DNA of 64,000 nt from Devosia sp. (GCF_028290625.1 NZ_JAQGJM010000027.1:124001-188000); one strand, 5' to 3'; shown: positions 9,281 to 19,860, numbered from the stretch's first letter. The notes: generated by a model from the sequence alone, not told the origin. Made by a program: numbers and translations.

Positions 9281-9738
9281 TTCTTGCGCGACTTAGCCAT
9301 TTCGGCGGGATTGACCAGGCTGGCGAGGATTTCATCGACCAGGTCGAGATCCTGCCGCTTGCCCTGGGCCTGCTGCTGCAGGTCGACCAGATAGGATGTC
9401 GTATAATACAGCCGCCGCGCCAGCATGGTGGCAATGTGGAGGGAGAATTCCGGACGTTTGTCGAGGAAGGTCAGCGCATCGGGGATTTCGTACATGGTGC
9501 TGGCCGACAGCGTCTTGACGGTGGCGCTGTGGGGCATGTCGAGCAGCACGCTCATTTCCCCGAAGATCGAGCCCGGCTCGTCGATGTGGGTCACCTGGGT
9601 CTTTTCGCGGATAACCTCGACCTGCCCCTCCTTGAGGATGTAGATCTTGCCCAGGCGTTCGCCTTCGGTGAGGACCACGCTGCCGGCCTTGAAGCTGGCG
9701 ACCTTGAGACCTGCGCAATATTCCAGAATGTCGGCCAT
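9277..9738 (-). CDS. Stand-alone cyclic nucleotide-binding domain protein (Crp/Fnr superfamily, no HTH)
   Basis: A 153-residue protein consisting of one cyclic-nucleotide-binding beta-barrel (about residues 12-120: VVLTEGERLGKIYILKEGQVEVI, then EPGSIFGEMSVLLDMPHSATVKTL) and a short C-terminal helix. A DNA-binding winged helix is absent, so it is not a classical Crp. The phosphate-binding Arg of the cassette is replaced by His/Ser in MPHSATV, so cyclic nucleotide binding is uncertain. Translationally coupled to the SelW-like gene. Confidence 0.82.
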   Translation of the reverse strand: MADILEYCAGLKVASFKAGSVVLTEGERLGKIYILKEGQVEVIREKTQVTHIDEPGSIFGEMSVLLDMPHSATVKTLSASTMYEIPDALTFLDKRPEFSLHIATMLARRLYYTTSYLVDLQQQAQGKRQDLDLVDEILASLVNPAEMAKSRKK

Positions 9739-9762
9739 GCTGCGTCCCCCGCGAATAGTGCT

Positions 9763-10227
9763 CTATAGCAGCTTGACGATCGGGGCTTCAAGCTCGCCGG
9801 GCACGACCGAGGAGGCAAAGCGCGCCACCACCGCGCCATCGCGGCCGATGAGGAATTTGGCGAAATTCCAATCGACATCGCCGGGATGTCCGGCCTTAAG
9901 CCAGGCATAGAGCGGGCTGGTATCGGGCCCGTTGACGTCGATCTTGCCGAACAGCGGAAACGTCACGCCATAATTGATCTCGCAGAACTCGGCGATCTCG
10001 GTTTCCGTACCGGGTTCCTGGCCGGCGAACTGGTTGCAGGGGAAGCCGAGAATGACGAGACCCTGATCGTTATGGGCCTTCCAGAGGGCTTCGAGGCCCG
10101 CATATTGCGGGGTGAGGCCGCATTTGCTGGCGACGTTGACGACGAGGACGACCTTGCCCCGATAGGCGGAGAAAGCTTGCGGCGTGCCATTGAGCAGGGG
10201 GAGCGTGAAATCGTAAAAGGCTGACAT
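9763..10227 (-). CDS. Glutathione peroxidase family protein (Cys type)
   Basis: A 154-residue GPx. Peroxidatic Cys36 lies in NVASKCGLTPQY; the second signature GFPCNQFAGQEPG supplies the resolving-region cysteine and the conserved Gln; the late motif WNFAKFLIGRDG supplies Trp and Asn. Bacterial Cys-GPx enzymes usually use thioredoxin rather than glutathione to reduce hydroperoxides. The ATG at 10227 begins the family N-terminus FYDFTLP. It may be co-transcribed with the three small genes downstream. Confidence 0.92.
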   Translation of the reverse strand: MSAFYDFTLPLLNGTPQAFSAYRGKVVLVVNVASKCGLTPQYAGLEALWKAHNDQGLVILGFPCNQFAGQEPGTETEIAEFCEINYGVTFPLFGKIDVNGPDTSPLYAWLKAGHPGDVDWNFAKFLIGRDGAVVARFASSVVPGELEAPIVKLL

Positions 10228-10587
10228 GAAAGGATCCCGAGGAGAATTCCTTTCGACGCTAATCGATGGCGCTGACGAATGCACGTGCAGAAGCGCCGGA
10301 CGGCGCGAAGCCTCCGGTTGCGGGCAGAATAGACAGGTCCCGAGGCGCTTTGCGTCCCTAGGGTTTTAGTAAATGAGACGCAAGGCGCCTCGGGAGGTCG
10401 GGGTTTCTGGCCGCTCGAACGTGGTGGCAACCCCCACCGGGGGCACCACGAACGTCGCGCTGGCCCAGAGGGTGGACGACTCCATCCTCCTCCCGGCAGT
10501 CTGTCTCGCAACGTTCGTGGCGTCCCCATCCGGGCGAGCAGATGGGCGCAAGCCTAACCCCGCGCCGAGGGGCGGGGATAAGACGAA
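10228..10587. other. Gene-free stretch with large stem-loops
   Basis: No supported gene. An 18-base inverted repeat (left arm 10339-10356, right arm 10377-10394, one mismatch, 20-base loop) is followed by a second hairpin at 10421-10449 (GTGGTG/CACCAC with an inner CCCCC/GGGGG). Neither has a T-run. See findings. Confidence 0.6.
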
Positions 10588-11100
10588 TTACCAGCGTGGC
10601 GGTGCGGCAGTATTGGCGCCATCCTTGGCCGATTGCTCAAAGCGCTCGGCAAGAGCGCGCACCTGTCGGCGCTGGATGGCGACGATCTCGACCAGATCAG
10701 GATGCGACGGCGCATTGGCCTTTGGCCGCAAACGTGCGATCGGCAGGGCCACTGGCCCATTCACCGACCACACAAAGGCCGCCAGCTCGGGGTCCCAAAC
10801 CGAATGGCGCGCCTCATAGGCATCGAGCGCCGCCAGGGCCTGGCCGAGCTGGGTGGCAAGACCCACGAGATCGGGCGCCGACGCCGGAATGGCGTTGGGC
10901 CCGCCGACAAAGCGGCGCGCTTCGAACAGCAGGTCCTCGGCGAGGCGGCGCGTGATGTCGCCGACCGGGGCATCGGCGCGCTTGTTGGCGGCCGCCTCGG
11001 TCTGGCGCAGCAAAGTGGAGAGGCGCAGGTACAGCGCCTCGTGCCGGGCGGCGGCTTCTGGGGTGATGGGTTTGATGGTGGCCAAGGCAAAACTCCGCAC
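10588..11100 (-). CDS. Conserved hypothetical cytosolic protein
   Basis: A 170-residue, alanine- and arginine-rich, probably all-helical protein without signal peptide or membrane helices. Visible segments are ARHEALYLRLSTLLRQTE near the N-terminus, a central LGQALAALDAYEARHSVWDP and a C-terminal LVEIVAIQRRQVRALAERFE. No family was recognised. The GTG at 11100 has no clear ribosome binding site, so the start could be one of the internal codons. The frame shows the strong third-position GC bias of neighbouring genes, which supports real coding. Confidence 0.6.
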   Translation of the reverse strand: MRSFALATIKPITPEAAARHEALYLRLSTLLRQTEAAANKRADAPVGDITRRLAEDLLFEARRFVGGPNAIPASAPDLVGLATQLGQALAALDAYEARHSVWDPELAAFVWSVNGPVALPIARLRPKANAPSHPDLVEIVAIQRRQVRALAERFEQSAKDGANTAAPPRW

Positions 11101-11163
11101 AGAGATTGGCGGAGCAGTTTATGGCGCGCCGAGCACACGGGGATTAGTTGCCCGTGGTTTGGC

Positions 11164-11568
11164 TTACGCGGCGAGGCCAAATTTTTGGCGCGCCTGCGCG
11201 CTGACCGGGGTGAACAGATTGACCAGATTGCCATCCGGGTCGCGCAATAGCGCCGACCGATTGCCCCAGGGCATGGTGGTGGGGCTCTGTTCGAAGGCAA
11301 AATTTTGCGCCGCCAGCCGCACGAAATCGGCATCGACGTCAGGGGTGATGAATTCCACGATCACCGACGCATTGGCGGCGGGGCGGGCAATGTTGTCGCC
11401 AAACAGCGCCAAAGTACGCGTGCTGGCAATGGCCAGCGTGCCGGACGGGGTGGCGAGCTCGGCAAAATCCTCGGTGAACCAGGTGGGCGCGATGCCGGTG
11501 ACGGCGGCGTAGAAGGCGACGAGAGGTTTTGGGTCGGCGGTGATGATACGGATGGAGATGAGGTTCAT
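11164..11568 (-). CDS. VOC family (glyoxalase/bleomycin-resistance-like) protein
   Basis: A 134-residue protein with the paired beta-alpha-beta-beta-beta fold of the vicinal-oxygen-chelate family: the opening LISIRIITADPKPLVAFYAAVTG and the closing SALLRDPDGNLVNLF are the two halves of the signature. Such proteins include glyoxalases, dioxygenases and antibiotic-binding proteins. Substrate cannot be predicted. It is the last ordinary chromosomal gene before the AT-richer KAP insert. Confidence 0.87.
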   Translation of the reverse strand: MNLISIRIITADPKPLVAFYAAVTGIAPTWFTEDFAELATPSGTLAIASTRTLALFGDNIARPAANASVIVEFITPDVDADFVRLAAQNFAFEQSPTTMPWGNRSALLRDPDGNLVNLFTPVSAQARQKFGLAA

Positions 11569-11739
11569 TGGGGGCTCCAGGGTGGGGGAATGGAGCCGAG
11601 GGTAAGGGGTGGGTGTGACGGGGGGTGTCAGGAGGGGCTGTTAGGGTAAAAGAGCGGGAATTAGTTTGTGCCCCTCAACGGATAAACGATCAGCCAAACA
11701 GCCGGCCGCCCAAGCCGGTGTACAACAATGTCAAGTCCT

Positions 11740-11767
11740 TTGACAGCCGAGGGTTGCCGGCTACAAG
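11740..11767 (+). promoter_or_regulatory. Candidate sigma-70 promoter of the KAP NTPase gene
   Basis: TTGACA (11740-11745), a 16-base spacer and TACAAG (11762-11767), 40 bases before the NTPase start. The -35 box is perfect; the -10 box is only partly matched. Confidence 0.4.
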
Positions 11768-11806
11768 ACTGCATTCACTAATTGTAGCATTACGGCGGCG
11801 TCCCAA

Positions 11807-14800
11807 ATGTTAAGCGGTCATGGTATCTCGACAAACGTAGATTTACTTATCGAGGATCCAGTGTCGACCGATGCTTTTGGCGGTGGCGGACACTCTCGTA
11901 CCGCCGACGAACTCGTTCGCACCATTCAGCAAATGCGCAGCAAAGGGGGAACCATAGGCCTGGAGGGAATTTGGGGCTCGGGAAAATCTACGGTCATCAA
12001 GATTGCTTCTGACCGATTGAAGGAAAAGAAATTTCAGCGACGTTGCAGCGTATTCACATTCGATTTGTGGACTTACCAGAGCGAGGACTTTCGTACCGCC
12101 TTGCTAAGGAACCTGCTTGAGCATCTCCGAAATGTTTTCGAAGATACAGAGGCCTATAAAGATCGCACAATTACCGAGATACACACTAAGACCACTCAAA
12201 TTGAAACCAAGGGCAGCAAGACCTATTCCGTAGCTGCCATATATTTTATCATGCTCACGCCGTTTTTGCCGTTTCTAATCTCCTGGCTTTCACCAGCTTA
12301 TGCATTTTCGAAAAAAAGGCAAAATATATTTGGTGTTGATGTGTATCACATTGGCCTTTCTGTAGTGGCATTCGGCATTTTTTTGATACTATCAAAATTC
12401 TTTCACAACCTCTTTTCTACCGCAGATCAAATCGAAAAGGACGGCTTCGTTCAGTGGCTAAGGCAAGGCCTATCGGATTCTCTGAGCATCTTTTCGCGAG
12501 ACGGTGACCGGCAGCGAAACGTGGTTACCACTGTTGACCAGAGTCCGGCGGAAAACAGGTTTGAACAGCTTTTCGATGAGGTCGTTGGGAAGTTCAGAGA
12601 TCGTCAGCATGATGTGGTTTTCGTCTTTGACAACATAGATCGGCTTCCCAGAACCGAAATTCCTAAGGTATGGGCGGACATTCGACTCCTATTTGGACGC
12701 CCAAACGGGCAACAGAAAAATCAAAATAGCGTACTCGTGATGCCATTCGACCGCAGTCACATTGACCACGTTGTCAAGGAAGACACCGACGGAAGGCCCT
12801 CTGAATTCCTGAACAAGATGTTCGACAGGATACTTAGGGTACCAACTCCGGTCGTGACGGACATTCACGGATATTTTGCGACAAATATTCAGAAAGCATT
12901 TCGAGACACGGTTCCAACTAACACCGTGTACCAAATTTATAGAATATTTGATGACCGATGCAATCGCAGGAAACAACCTCCGACACCTAGGAATATCGTC
13001 GCATTTGTGAATTCCATGGCAAGTAGCTGGGCGCAATGGCAGGGCAAAATTCCTCTAGTTTCTATAGCGCTTTACTGCGCCAATCGTGAGGAGATAGACG
13101 ACGCCTCAGATATGCTGGGCTCACTTCGAAAAATGGCGGTTTTGGCTGGCGCGGTCGATGCTAGCGATGACTGGTTTCGCCATGCAGCAGCGCTGACGTT
13201 CAATGTCCATCCCGAACATGCATACCAAGTTCTGCTCCAGCCCGAAATTCTGCGCGGACTAGCGTCTCCTACCATCGACCTCTTATTGCGATATCAGAGC
13301 ACACCTGGTTTCGAAGAGACATTCGTGCGGTGCGTAGAGGCAAACGCGAGCAACTGGGCAGCCACCGAACCGCTGCGGTTGGTACGCGTCACTGGCTATG
13401 TGGGAGCCCTGCAAATTGGCGGCTCATTCAAGTCTAGCGCCTGGAATCTACTTGGAAGAGCTTCTGCTGAGAACAAGGCCATCGCCTTGTTGCCGGGTGT
13501 CGACCTCAGTGCCTTAGTTGAGTTGGCTGAATCGTTGTCAGGGCCTGTGTTGCAGCGCTTCCTGAGGTCTGCCGTTACGTGGATGACGAAGTGCGTCAAC
13601 CTAGAGGTAGAAGACCAAATTTCGCAAGGCGAGCTCTGGTGCACTTGGGCCGGGAGACTGTCAAATGTGCTACAACCCGAGATTCGATCTACCTTTTTGA
13701 CTGAGACAGTATTGCCCTCCGCGCCCGACACGATGATGGGCATTGCCTTCAAGGCAGAGGAAGGCGAACTAAATCTCTCGGACTTGAAGATACCCCATTC
13801 TGACACTGACTTGGCATTGAGCCTGACGACGTACATGAAGGGCAGGCGCAAATCGCCTCATCGTGTCTATATGGCCTTGAAGATTTGGAATGCGGAAGAG
13901 CAGCGAAGTCAGATGCTCACCGCAGCAATCAATGCAATGGCCGCTGGAAGCACGGAAGGGCAAATTGCCGATCCCGGCGTCTTAGCGATTGTGGCTGACC
14001 TAATCGGCCGAGGACCTGAAGCCGACTACGCAAAATTGCTACTGCCACATGTTTCGGATGGCACGGTCGTACTAATGGCCGCCCGAAGTGACGACCCAGC
14101 AGTGTCGGCGGCAAGCATTTTGCTAACCGCTCTGGCGACCAAAAAGATAGCATCTCAAGTCTCTGAAACCCATCCAACGCTTGGTGATCTTACGCCATCG
14201 ATTTTGAAATACACCGCATCTCTGAAGCAAATCCCGGCCCGGTTGGACGAGTTTTCTTCTTGGATAGAAAATAGAAAGGCTTTCAGCCTTTGGACCAATG
14301 CTACCATCGAGCATCCATCAGCCTTTTCCGTTTCAGTTCTTCAGAAGCTAATTGAACGGGGCAAGTTTGACCAAATGGTCGTAAAAGAGGGAGCTATCCA
14401 ATACCCCAAAATAAAGGCTCTGGTTGGTATTGAGCTCGCCGCGAAATTTTTGGTCCGTTATCGCGATTGGAATAGCCACTACAAGGAGGAGTTCGAGGAC
14501 GACGATATCTTAGCGTTGAGCCCTGAATTCCTTCAGGACGTCTCGGAACTAGACAACTGGCATACTAACTGGTTCGTCCGGCGATTTGAGGCGTTGGCAA
14601 ACGCTACCTCGGAGGAGGCATGGTCGCAATCTTTTGCCGAGATCAACAATCTTCTGTTGTTGGCAATAAGCCGACGAAGCGGAACTAAACCGCGTTATAT
14701 TACATCGAAGGAATTCCGAAGAGCTCTAGTTACCTATGCGTTGAATTTGTGGTCTGGCGAGGTCACATCTCACTCCGAAGAATTAGACTGGCAGAGCGTA

Positions 14801-15181
14801 GTCAATTTAGTCCCCCCGAAATCTAAGATAACGCTGGTCAACGAGATATTGAAGAGTCTGCCGAGTCGCCTGCCGAATCAGGACGATTGGGATCGATTCT
14901 ACGACTGTTACAGTCGCCAGCTAACCCATATGGATCTCGGAAAAGTGCGGTCCAAAGCCATGAGCGCGATCCTCTTGCCATTATTGGGCTCGGCGGTTCC
15001 AGAAACAGCATTCACGCTCGAACAAATAGCGGACAAGCTGCCAGCAATTGTGAGTTCGCCCACGAAAATTGCGCTGCAACATCTAGAGAAGACAAAGGCC
15101 TTGCTGCGTAAACGCAAGTTGCCCGGAGATGAGCGGAAGTTGCGGGCGCTAAAGGATATGCGGCGGCAAGAGACCAAGTAG
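11807..15181 (+). CDS. KAP family P-loop NTPase, membrane-anchored, horizontally acquired
   Basis: A 1124-residue protein. Walker A is GIWGSGKST (residues 54-62); Walker B with the KAP-type DxxD is VVFVFDNIDRLP (270-281). Two hydrophobic helices (about 141-162 and 181-198) interrupt the NTPase domain, as in KAP ATPases such as the F-plasmid phage-exclusion protein PifA. The region after about residue 420 is long, helical and without a recognised domain. The gene is clearly richer in A and T than its neighbours and uses different codons, and it sits alone between a VOC gene and a lepA fragment. An anti-phage role is a reasonable inference for an orphan KAP protein on an insert, but no partner gene is seen. 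The start lacks a clear ribosome binding site. Confidence 0.88.
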   Translation: MLSGHGISTNVDLLIEDPVSTDAFGGGGHSRTADELVRTIQQMRSKGGTIGLEGIWGSGKSTVIKIASDRLKEKKFQRRCSVFTFDLWTYQSEDFRTALLRNLLEHLRNVFEDTEAYKDRTITEIHTKTTQIETKGSKTYSVAAIYFIMLTPFLPFLISWLSPAYAFSKKRQNIFGVDVYHIGLSVVAFGIFLILSKFFHNLFSTADQIEKDGFVQWLRQGLSDSLSIFSRDGDRQRNVVTTVDQSPAENRFEQLFDEVVGKFRDRQHDVVFVFDNIDRLPRTEIPKVWADIRLLFGRPNGQQKNQNSVLVMPFDRSHIDHVVKEDTDGRPSEFLNKMFDRILRVPTPVVTDIHGYFATNIQKAFRDTVPTNTVYQIYRIFDDRCNRRKQPPTPRNIVAFVNSMASSWAQWQGKIPLVSIALYCANREEIDDASDMLGSLRKMAVLAGAVDASDDWFRHAAALTFNVHPEHAYQVLLQPEILRGLASPTIDLLLRYQSTPGFEETFVRCVEANASNWAATEPLRLVRVTGYVGALQIGGSFKSSAWNLLGRASAENKAIALLPGVDLSALVELAESLSGPVLQRFLRSAVTWMTKCVNLEVEDQISQGELWCTWAGRLSNVLQPEIRSTFLTETVLPSAPDTMMGIAFKAEEGELNLSDLKIPHSDTDLALSLTTYMKGRRKSPHRVYMALKIWNAEEQRSQMLTAAINAMAAGSTEGQIADPGVLAIVADLIGRGPEADYAKLLLPHVSDGTVVLMAARSDDPAVSAASILLTALATKKIASQVSETHPTLGDLTPSILKYTASLKQIPARLDEFSSWIENRKAFSLWTNATIEHPSAFSVSVLQKLIERGKFDQMVVKEGAIQYPKIKALVGIELAAKFLVRYRDWNSHYKEEFEDDDILALSPEFLQDVSELDNWHTNWFVRRFEALANATSEEAWSQSFAEINNLLLLAISRRSGTKPRYITSKEFRRALVTYALNLWSGEVTSHSEELDWQSVVNLVPPKSKITLVNEILKSLPSRLPNQDDWDRFYDCYSRQLTHMDLGKVRSKAMSAILLPLLGSAVPETAFTLEQIADKLPAIVSSPTKIALQHLEKTKALLRKRKLPGDERKLRALKDMRRQETK

Positions 15182-15199
15182 GCTCTGCCAGAGAACCGC

Positions 15200-15415
15200 A
15201 TATTCGTCGCCCACTTTCAGCGCATTGATAGACGCCTCATGGAAATGTTCAGATACCCGTACTGGCGCATCTTCGCTTTGCCCTCTTTGCTGCTTGTCGA
15301 GCAGCCTGAGCTTGCGCGGCGTCGCCGCAACAGCACTTTGCTGTCACGTCCTTGCGCATGGCACGGACTGTTTCGCGGGCGACGATCTTGCCACCAATTG
15401 GCTGCATGGATCGGT
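15200..15415 (-). pseudogene. lepA: Decayed second copy of the lepA 3' end
   Basis: On the minus strand this segment encodes [22 protein letters not shown] and, after frameshifts, KMRQYG and INALKVGDE, which is the C-terminal end of LepA. The intact lepA gene, in the same orientation, ends about 1 kb away at 16222. The two copies differ at many positions, so the fragment came from another strain or species and is not a recent local duplication. It marks the right edge of the KAP insert. Confidence 0.85.
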
Positions 15416-15573
15416 TGGATGACTTCGGGACTGGCAACGATGCGCAGTCTCGTCCATCATCGGGGCGCAAGGGCGTGCTGGGCTGGAACGAAGTGTGCGC
15501 CTCGGCCTTTGCATCCATGTCGGGGCGCGGCACTCGCACCGACACCTCTTTATCCAACCAAGGGATTTGTACG

Positions 15574-15999
15574 ATGAAGCGCAGCGCGACGGCGAACTGG
15601 ACTGGCTCACTGACCGATGGCAATGGCACACTGGACACCCAAAGCGGCGCTCTTAAAACCCTGCCCTATACGTTCAAGGGGCGCTTTGTTGACGAAACCG
15701 GCCAATCGGGCACCAATCCCGAGGAGTTGATTGCGGCGGCGCATGCGGGGTGCTTTGCCATGCAGCTGGCCCATTTCCTGGCGGAAAACGGCACGACTGC
15801 TACCCACTTGCAGGTGTCGGCGGCGGTGGAACTGATCCCGGGGACCGGGATTACCAGCAGCGCGCTGACCCTTGTGGGCACGGTGCCTGGCATCGATGCG
15901 GCCAAGTTTGCCGAAATCGCCGAGAAGGCCAAGGCGGCGTGTCCGGTGTCCAACGCCCTGGGGGCGATTGCCATTACGCTGGATGCGAAGTTGGGGTGA
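15574..15999 (+). CDS. OsmC family peroxiredoxin
   Basis: A 141-residue OsmC/Ohr-superfamily protein. The two catalytic cysteines are Cys60 (AAAHAGCFAMQLA) and Cys123 (AACPVSNAL); the N-terminal SATANWTGSL and the GTNPEELI loop are typical of the OsmC subgroup. These enzymes reduce organic hydroperoxides. The ATG at 15574 follows an AAGGGA site by eight bases. It is trapped between the lepA fragment and intact lepA, in the opposite orientation to both. Confidence 0.88.
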   Translation: MKRSATANWTGSLTDGNGTLDTQSGALKTLPYTFKGRFVDETGQSGTNPEELIAAAHAGCFAMQLAHFLAENGTTATHLQVSAAVELIPGTGITSSALTLVGTVPGIDAAKFAEIAEKAKAACPVSNALGAIAITLDAKLG

Positions 16000-16023
16000 T
16001 GGGCTGGCGGGGGAGTCTGAAGG

Positions 16024-16080
16024 AAGGCCCCTCACCCGGCGCTGCGCGCCGACCTCTCCCCCGAAGGGAGAGGTGAAGAG
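16024..16080 (+). repeat. Palindromic intergenic repeat, family B
   Basis: Core pattern AAGGCCCCTCACCCG, a variable centre, then CGACCTCTCCC and its inverse GGGAGAGGTGAAGA. Related copies lie at 19166-19222, 27654-27711 (inverted) and 27731-27789. Confidence 0.75.
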
Positions 16081-16137
16081 GTGCGCACTGAGAGAGTGCT
16101 CCGGTGCGGATTAGCTTAAGCGAAGGCCCCCACCTGG

Positions 16138-16219
16138 CCTCCCCCTGGAGGGGGAGGAAAAGAAGAGCGGCTGGGCGCTGGCCTGCCCCTCCCCCTTTAG
16201 GGGGAGGTTGGGTGGGGGC
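16138..16219. repeat. GC-rich stem-loops downstream of lepA
   Basis: Two further hairpins, CTCCCCCTGGAGGGGGAG and CCTCCCCCTTTAGGGGGAGG, followed by TTGGGTGGGGGCG. They resemble the half-elements of the 114-bp repeat and end immediately beyond the lepA stop. Confidence 0.6.
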
Positions 16220-16221
16220 GC

Positions 16222-18027
<1,806 letters not shown>

Positions 18028-18114
18028 GAGGGCGCTGATAGCAGACACGGGGGCGCGCGCAAAGATGGTTTAGAGCGGGTTAACAGCGCGCTCGGCGCAA
18101 CGGGATGACATTTT

Positions 18115-19152
18115 ATGCGTTGGCTGGACATGAAAACCATTTTTGCCGTGCCGATGCTCATGCTTGCTTTGTCGCTGCCGGCGGCGGGGCAGGATATTTT
18201 CCAGCCCTTGCGCGACATGGTGGAGGGGATAACCCAGCCGCCAGCGCAGACGCCAAGACGGCCCAGGCCGGCGGTGAGCGAGGAGGCACCGCCGATACCG
18301 CAAAAGCGGCCGGCGGATTTGGGTGGCCCGGAAGCGCCGGTGGTGATCGAGCCCGTCAAGCCCGAGGTGCCGGCGGTGACCAAGCCGGTACCGCCAGCGC
18401 CGCCGGTGGTGACGCAGCCGGGGGTGAGCTTGCCGCGGGAGCGGCCGGAGGAGCCGGTCGAGGCGCCGAAGCCTGAGCCGGAACAGGTAGAGGTGCCGAC
18501 CCAGGAGGCGGTGCCCCCAGCGACCGAAGGCGTGCCGGAGCAGGCGGTGCCTGAGGTCGAGCCAAAACCAGCTGCCGAGGCCGAGCCGGCGCGGATATTT
18601 CAGACCGCGTGCCCGGCCATGCTGACGGGGCAGGTGGAGGCCAAGGCGCTGCCGCCGATCAGCGACGGGCAATGCAAGTCGCAATCGCCGCTATCGGTGA
18701 CGGGGGTGCTGGTGAACGGGCGGATGGTGCCGTTCAATGCCGAGGCGGTGACCGATTGCGGCATGGCGACGGCGCTGCCGGAATGGATTTCCGAGGTCGA
18801 CAATTATGTGGAGGCGCATGACGATACCACGATCGCCAGCGTCACCGTGGGCACCAGCTATATGTGCCGCAACGTCAACAATGCGGCCGAGGGCAATCTG
18901 TCGTTCCACGCCTTTGCGGATGCGCTGGACGTGGTGGGATTTAGGCTTGAGGACGGGCGCAACGTGACGGTCGAGGAGGGCTGGACCGGGACCGAGGCGC
19001 AGGGCAGCCGCATCGTCAAGTTCGCCCATGATGCGGCGTGCGGACATTTCACCACGACGCTGGGGCCGGAGGCCAACGCGCTGCACCATGACCATATCCA
19101 TGTCGATCTGGGGTGCCATGGGAAGACGTGTACGGCGCGGCTGTGTGAATAG
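18115..19152 (+). CDS. Extensin-like family protein with Pro/Glu-rich linker
   Basis: A 345-residue exported protein: signal peptide (about residues 6-25, ending PAAGQ), a proline-, glutamate- and valine-rich linker (about 35-155), then the extensin-like C-terminal domain (about 160-345). The domain has a peptidase M15-like SFHAFADALDV motif and a late HHDHIHVDLGCHG motif, with cysteines at both ends for disulfides. Such proteins are thought to act on the cell wall, but no substrate is proven. The ATG at 18130 is an equally good start directly at the signal peptide. Confidence 0.85.
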   Translation: MRWLDMKTIFAVPMLMLALSLPAAGQDIFQPLRDMVEGITQPPAQTPRRPRPAVSEEAPPIPQKRPADLGGPEAPVVIEPVKPEVPAVTKPVPPAPPVVTQPGVSLPRERPEEPVEAPKPEPEQVEVPTQEAVPPATEGVPEQAVPEVEPKPAAEAEPARIFQTACPAMLTGQVEAKALPPISDGQCKSQSPLSVTGVLVNGRMVPFNAEAVTDCGMATALPEWISEVDNYVEAHDDTTIASVTVGTSYMCRNVNNAAEGNLSFHAFADALDVVGFRLEDGRNVTVEEGWTGTEAQGSRIVKFAHDAACGHFTTTLGPEANALHHDHIHVDLGCHGKTCTARLCE

Positions 19153-19165
19153 GGTGGGTCTAGGT

Positions 19166-19222
19166 AAGGCCCCTCACCCGTCGCTGCACGCCGACCTCTC
19201 CCCCAAAGGGAGAGGTGAGAAG
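19166..19222 (+). repeat. Palindromic intergenic repeat, family B
   Basis: AAGGCCCCTCACCCG ... CGACCTCTCCCCCAAAGGG AGAGGTGAGAAG; located between convergent genes. Confidence 0.75.
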
Positions 19223-19229
19223 TGAGTGA

Positions 19230-19628
19230 TCAATTACCGGCGTAGAGTGACAGCACGGCTTCGACATTCTTGCGGTCGGCGCTGCCTTCGGCGCAGTCGG
19301 GGGTGGTGGCGGTGACGCTGGTCTTGACCTTTTCATAGGCTTCGGTGGCGCCGGTGGCATCGAGGCCGACGCCGGTTTCGAAGCGCTTGCGATCATTACC
19401 CATCTTGGTGGCGACCGGCTCGGGCACGGTGATGGCGCAGATGTCGATCACCGCCTGGGTGGCGTAGATGCCCGTCAGCATATTGGCCTGCTTGGACATC
19501 ACATTGATGGTGGCGCTGGGATCAACCCGGATATCGGTGGCGGCCGGCGTCGTCGTCGAAGCTTCCTGGGCGTAGCCGGCACTGGCGGTGGCGAGGACAA
19601 AGGCGGCAATCGCGAGCGAACGGATCAT
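19230..19628 (-). CDS. Small secreted protein, unknown function
   Basis: A 132-residue protein with a clear signal peptide (SLAIAAFVLATASAGYAQ, cleavage about residue 20). The mature part holds two cysteines (IDICAITV and TPDCAEG) that could pair, and a C-terminal RKNVEAVLSLYAGN helix. The ATG at 19628 has an AAGGAG site eight bases upstream, which decides it over the longer frame. No family was recognised. Confidence 0.7.
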   Translation of the reverse strand: MIRSLAIAAFVLATASAGYAQEASTTTPAATDIRVDPSATINVMSKQANMLTGIYATQAVIDICAITVPEPVATKMGNDRKRFETGVGLDATGATEAYEKVKTSVTATTPDCAEGSADRKNVEAVLSLYAGN

Positions 19629-19701
19629 GGAGCAACTCCTTGAAGGGGGCGGACCGGGCAAAGCCGATTCCGAATAGTCGTTGCCCCCTTCAATGCCCCG
19701 A

Positions 19702-19860
19702 TTATGGCCTCAGCACGGCGCGGCCGGCATCGGCGCATGGATGATAGGCCGGCAGATCGGCCCAATCGTGCACATTCATGGCATCAGGATCGACCTGTTG
19801 AGTGCGCGTATCGGTGATGAAGCGCCCCAACCGGAGCAGGATCGATTTGAGTGGTGACAT
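19702..19860 (-). CDS. Small 52-residue protein
   Basis: An open frame of 52 codons with a strong AGGAG site eight bases before the ATG at 19860. The product has a basic N-terminal helix (MSPLKSILLRLGRFITDTR) and an acidic/aromatic middle (VHDWADLPAYHPCAD). Small proteins with a WADLPxxHP segment occur next to LysR genes in alphaproteobacteria, and here it is divergent from one. Function is unknown; coding is supported by the ribosome binding site and codon bias. Confidence 0.55.
   Translation of the reverse strand: MSPLKSILLRLGRFITDTRTQQVDPDAMNVHDWADLPAYHPCADAGRAVLRP

Noticed and set aside
10373..10819. A 148-codon plus-strand frame across the stem-loop gap
   Set aside because: Half of it is antisense to the hypothetical gene at 10588-11100, and the rest runs through inverted repeats.
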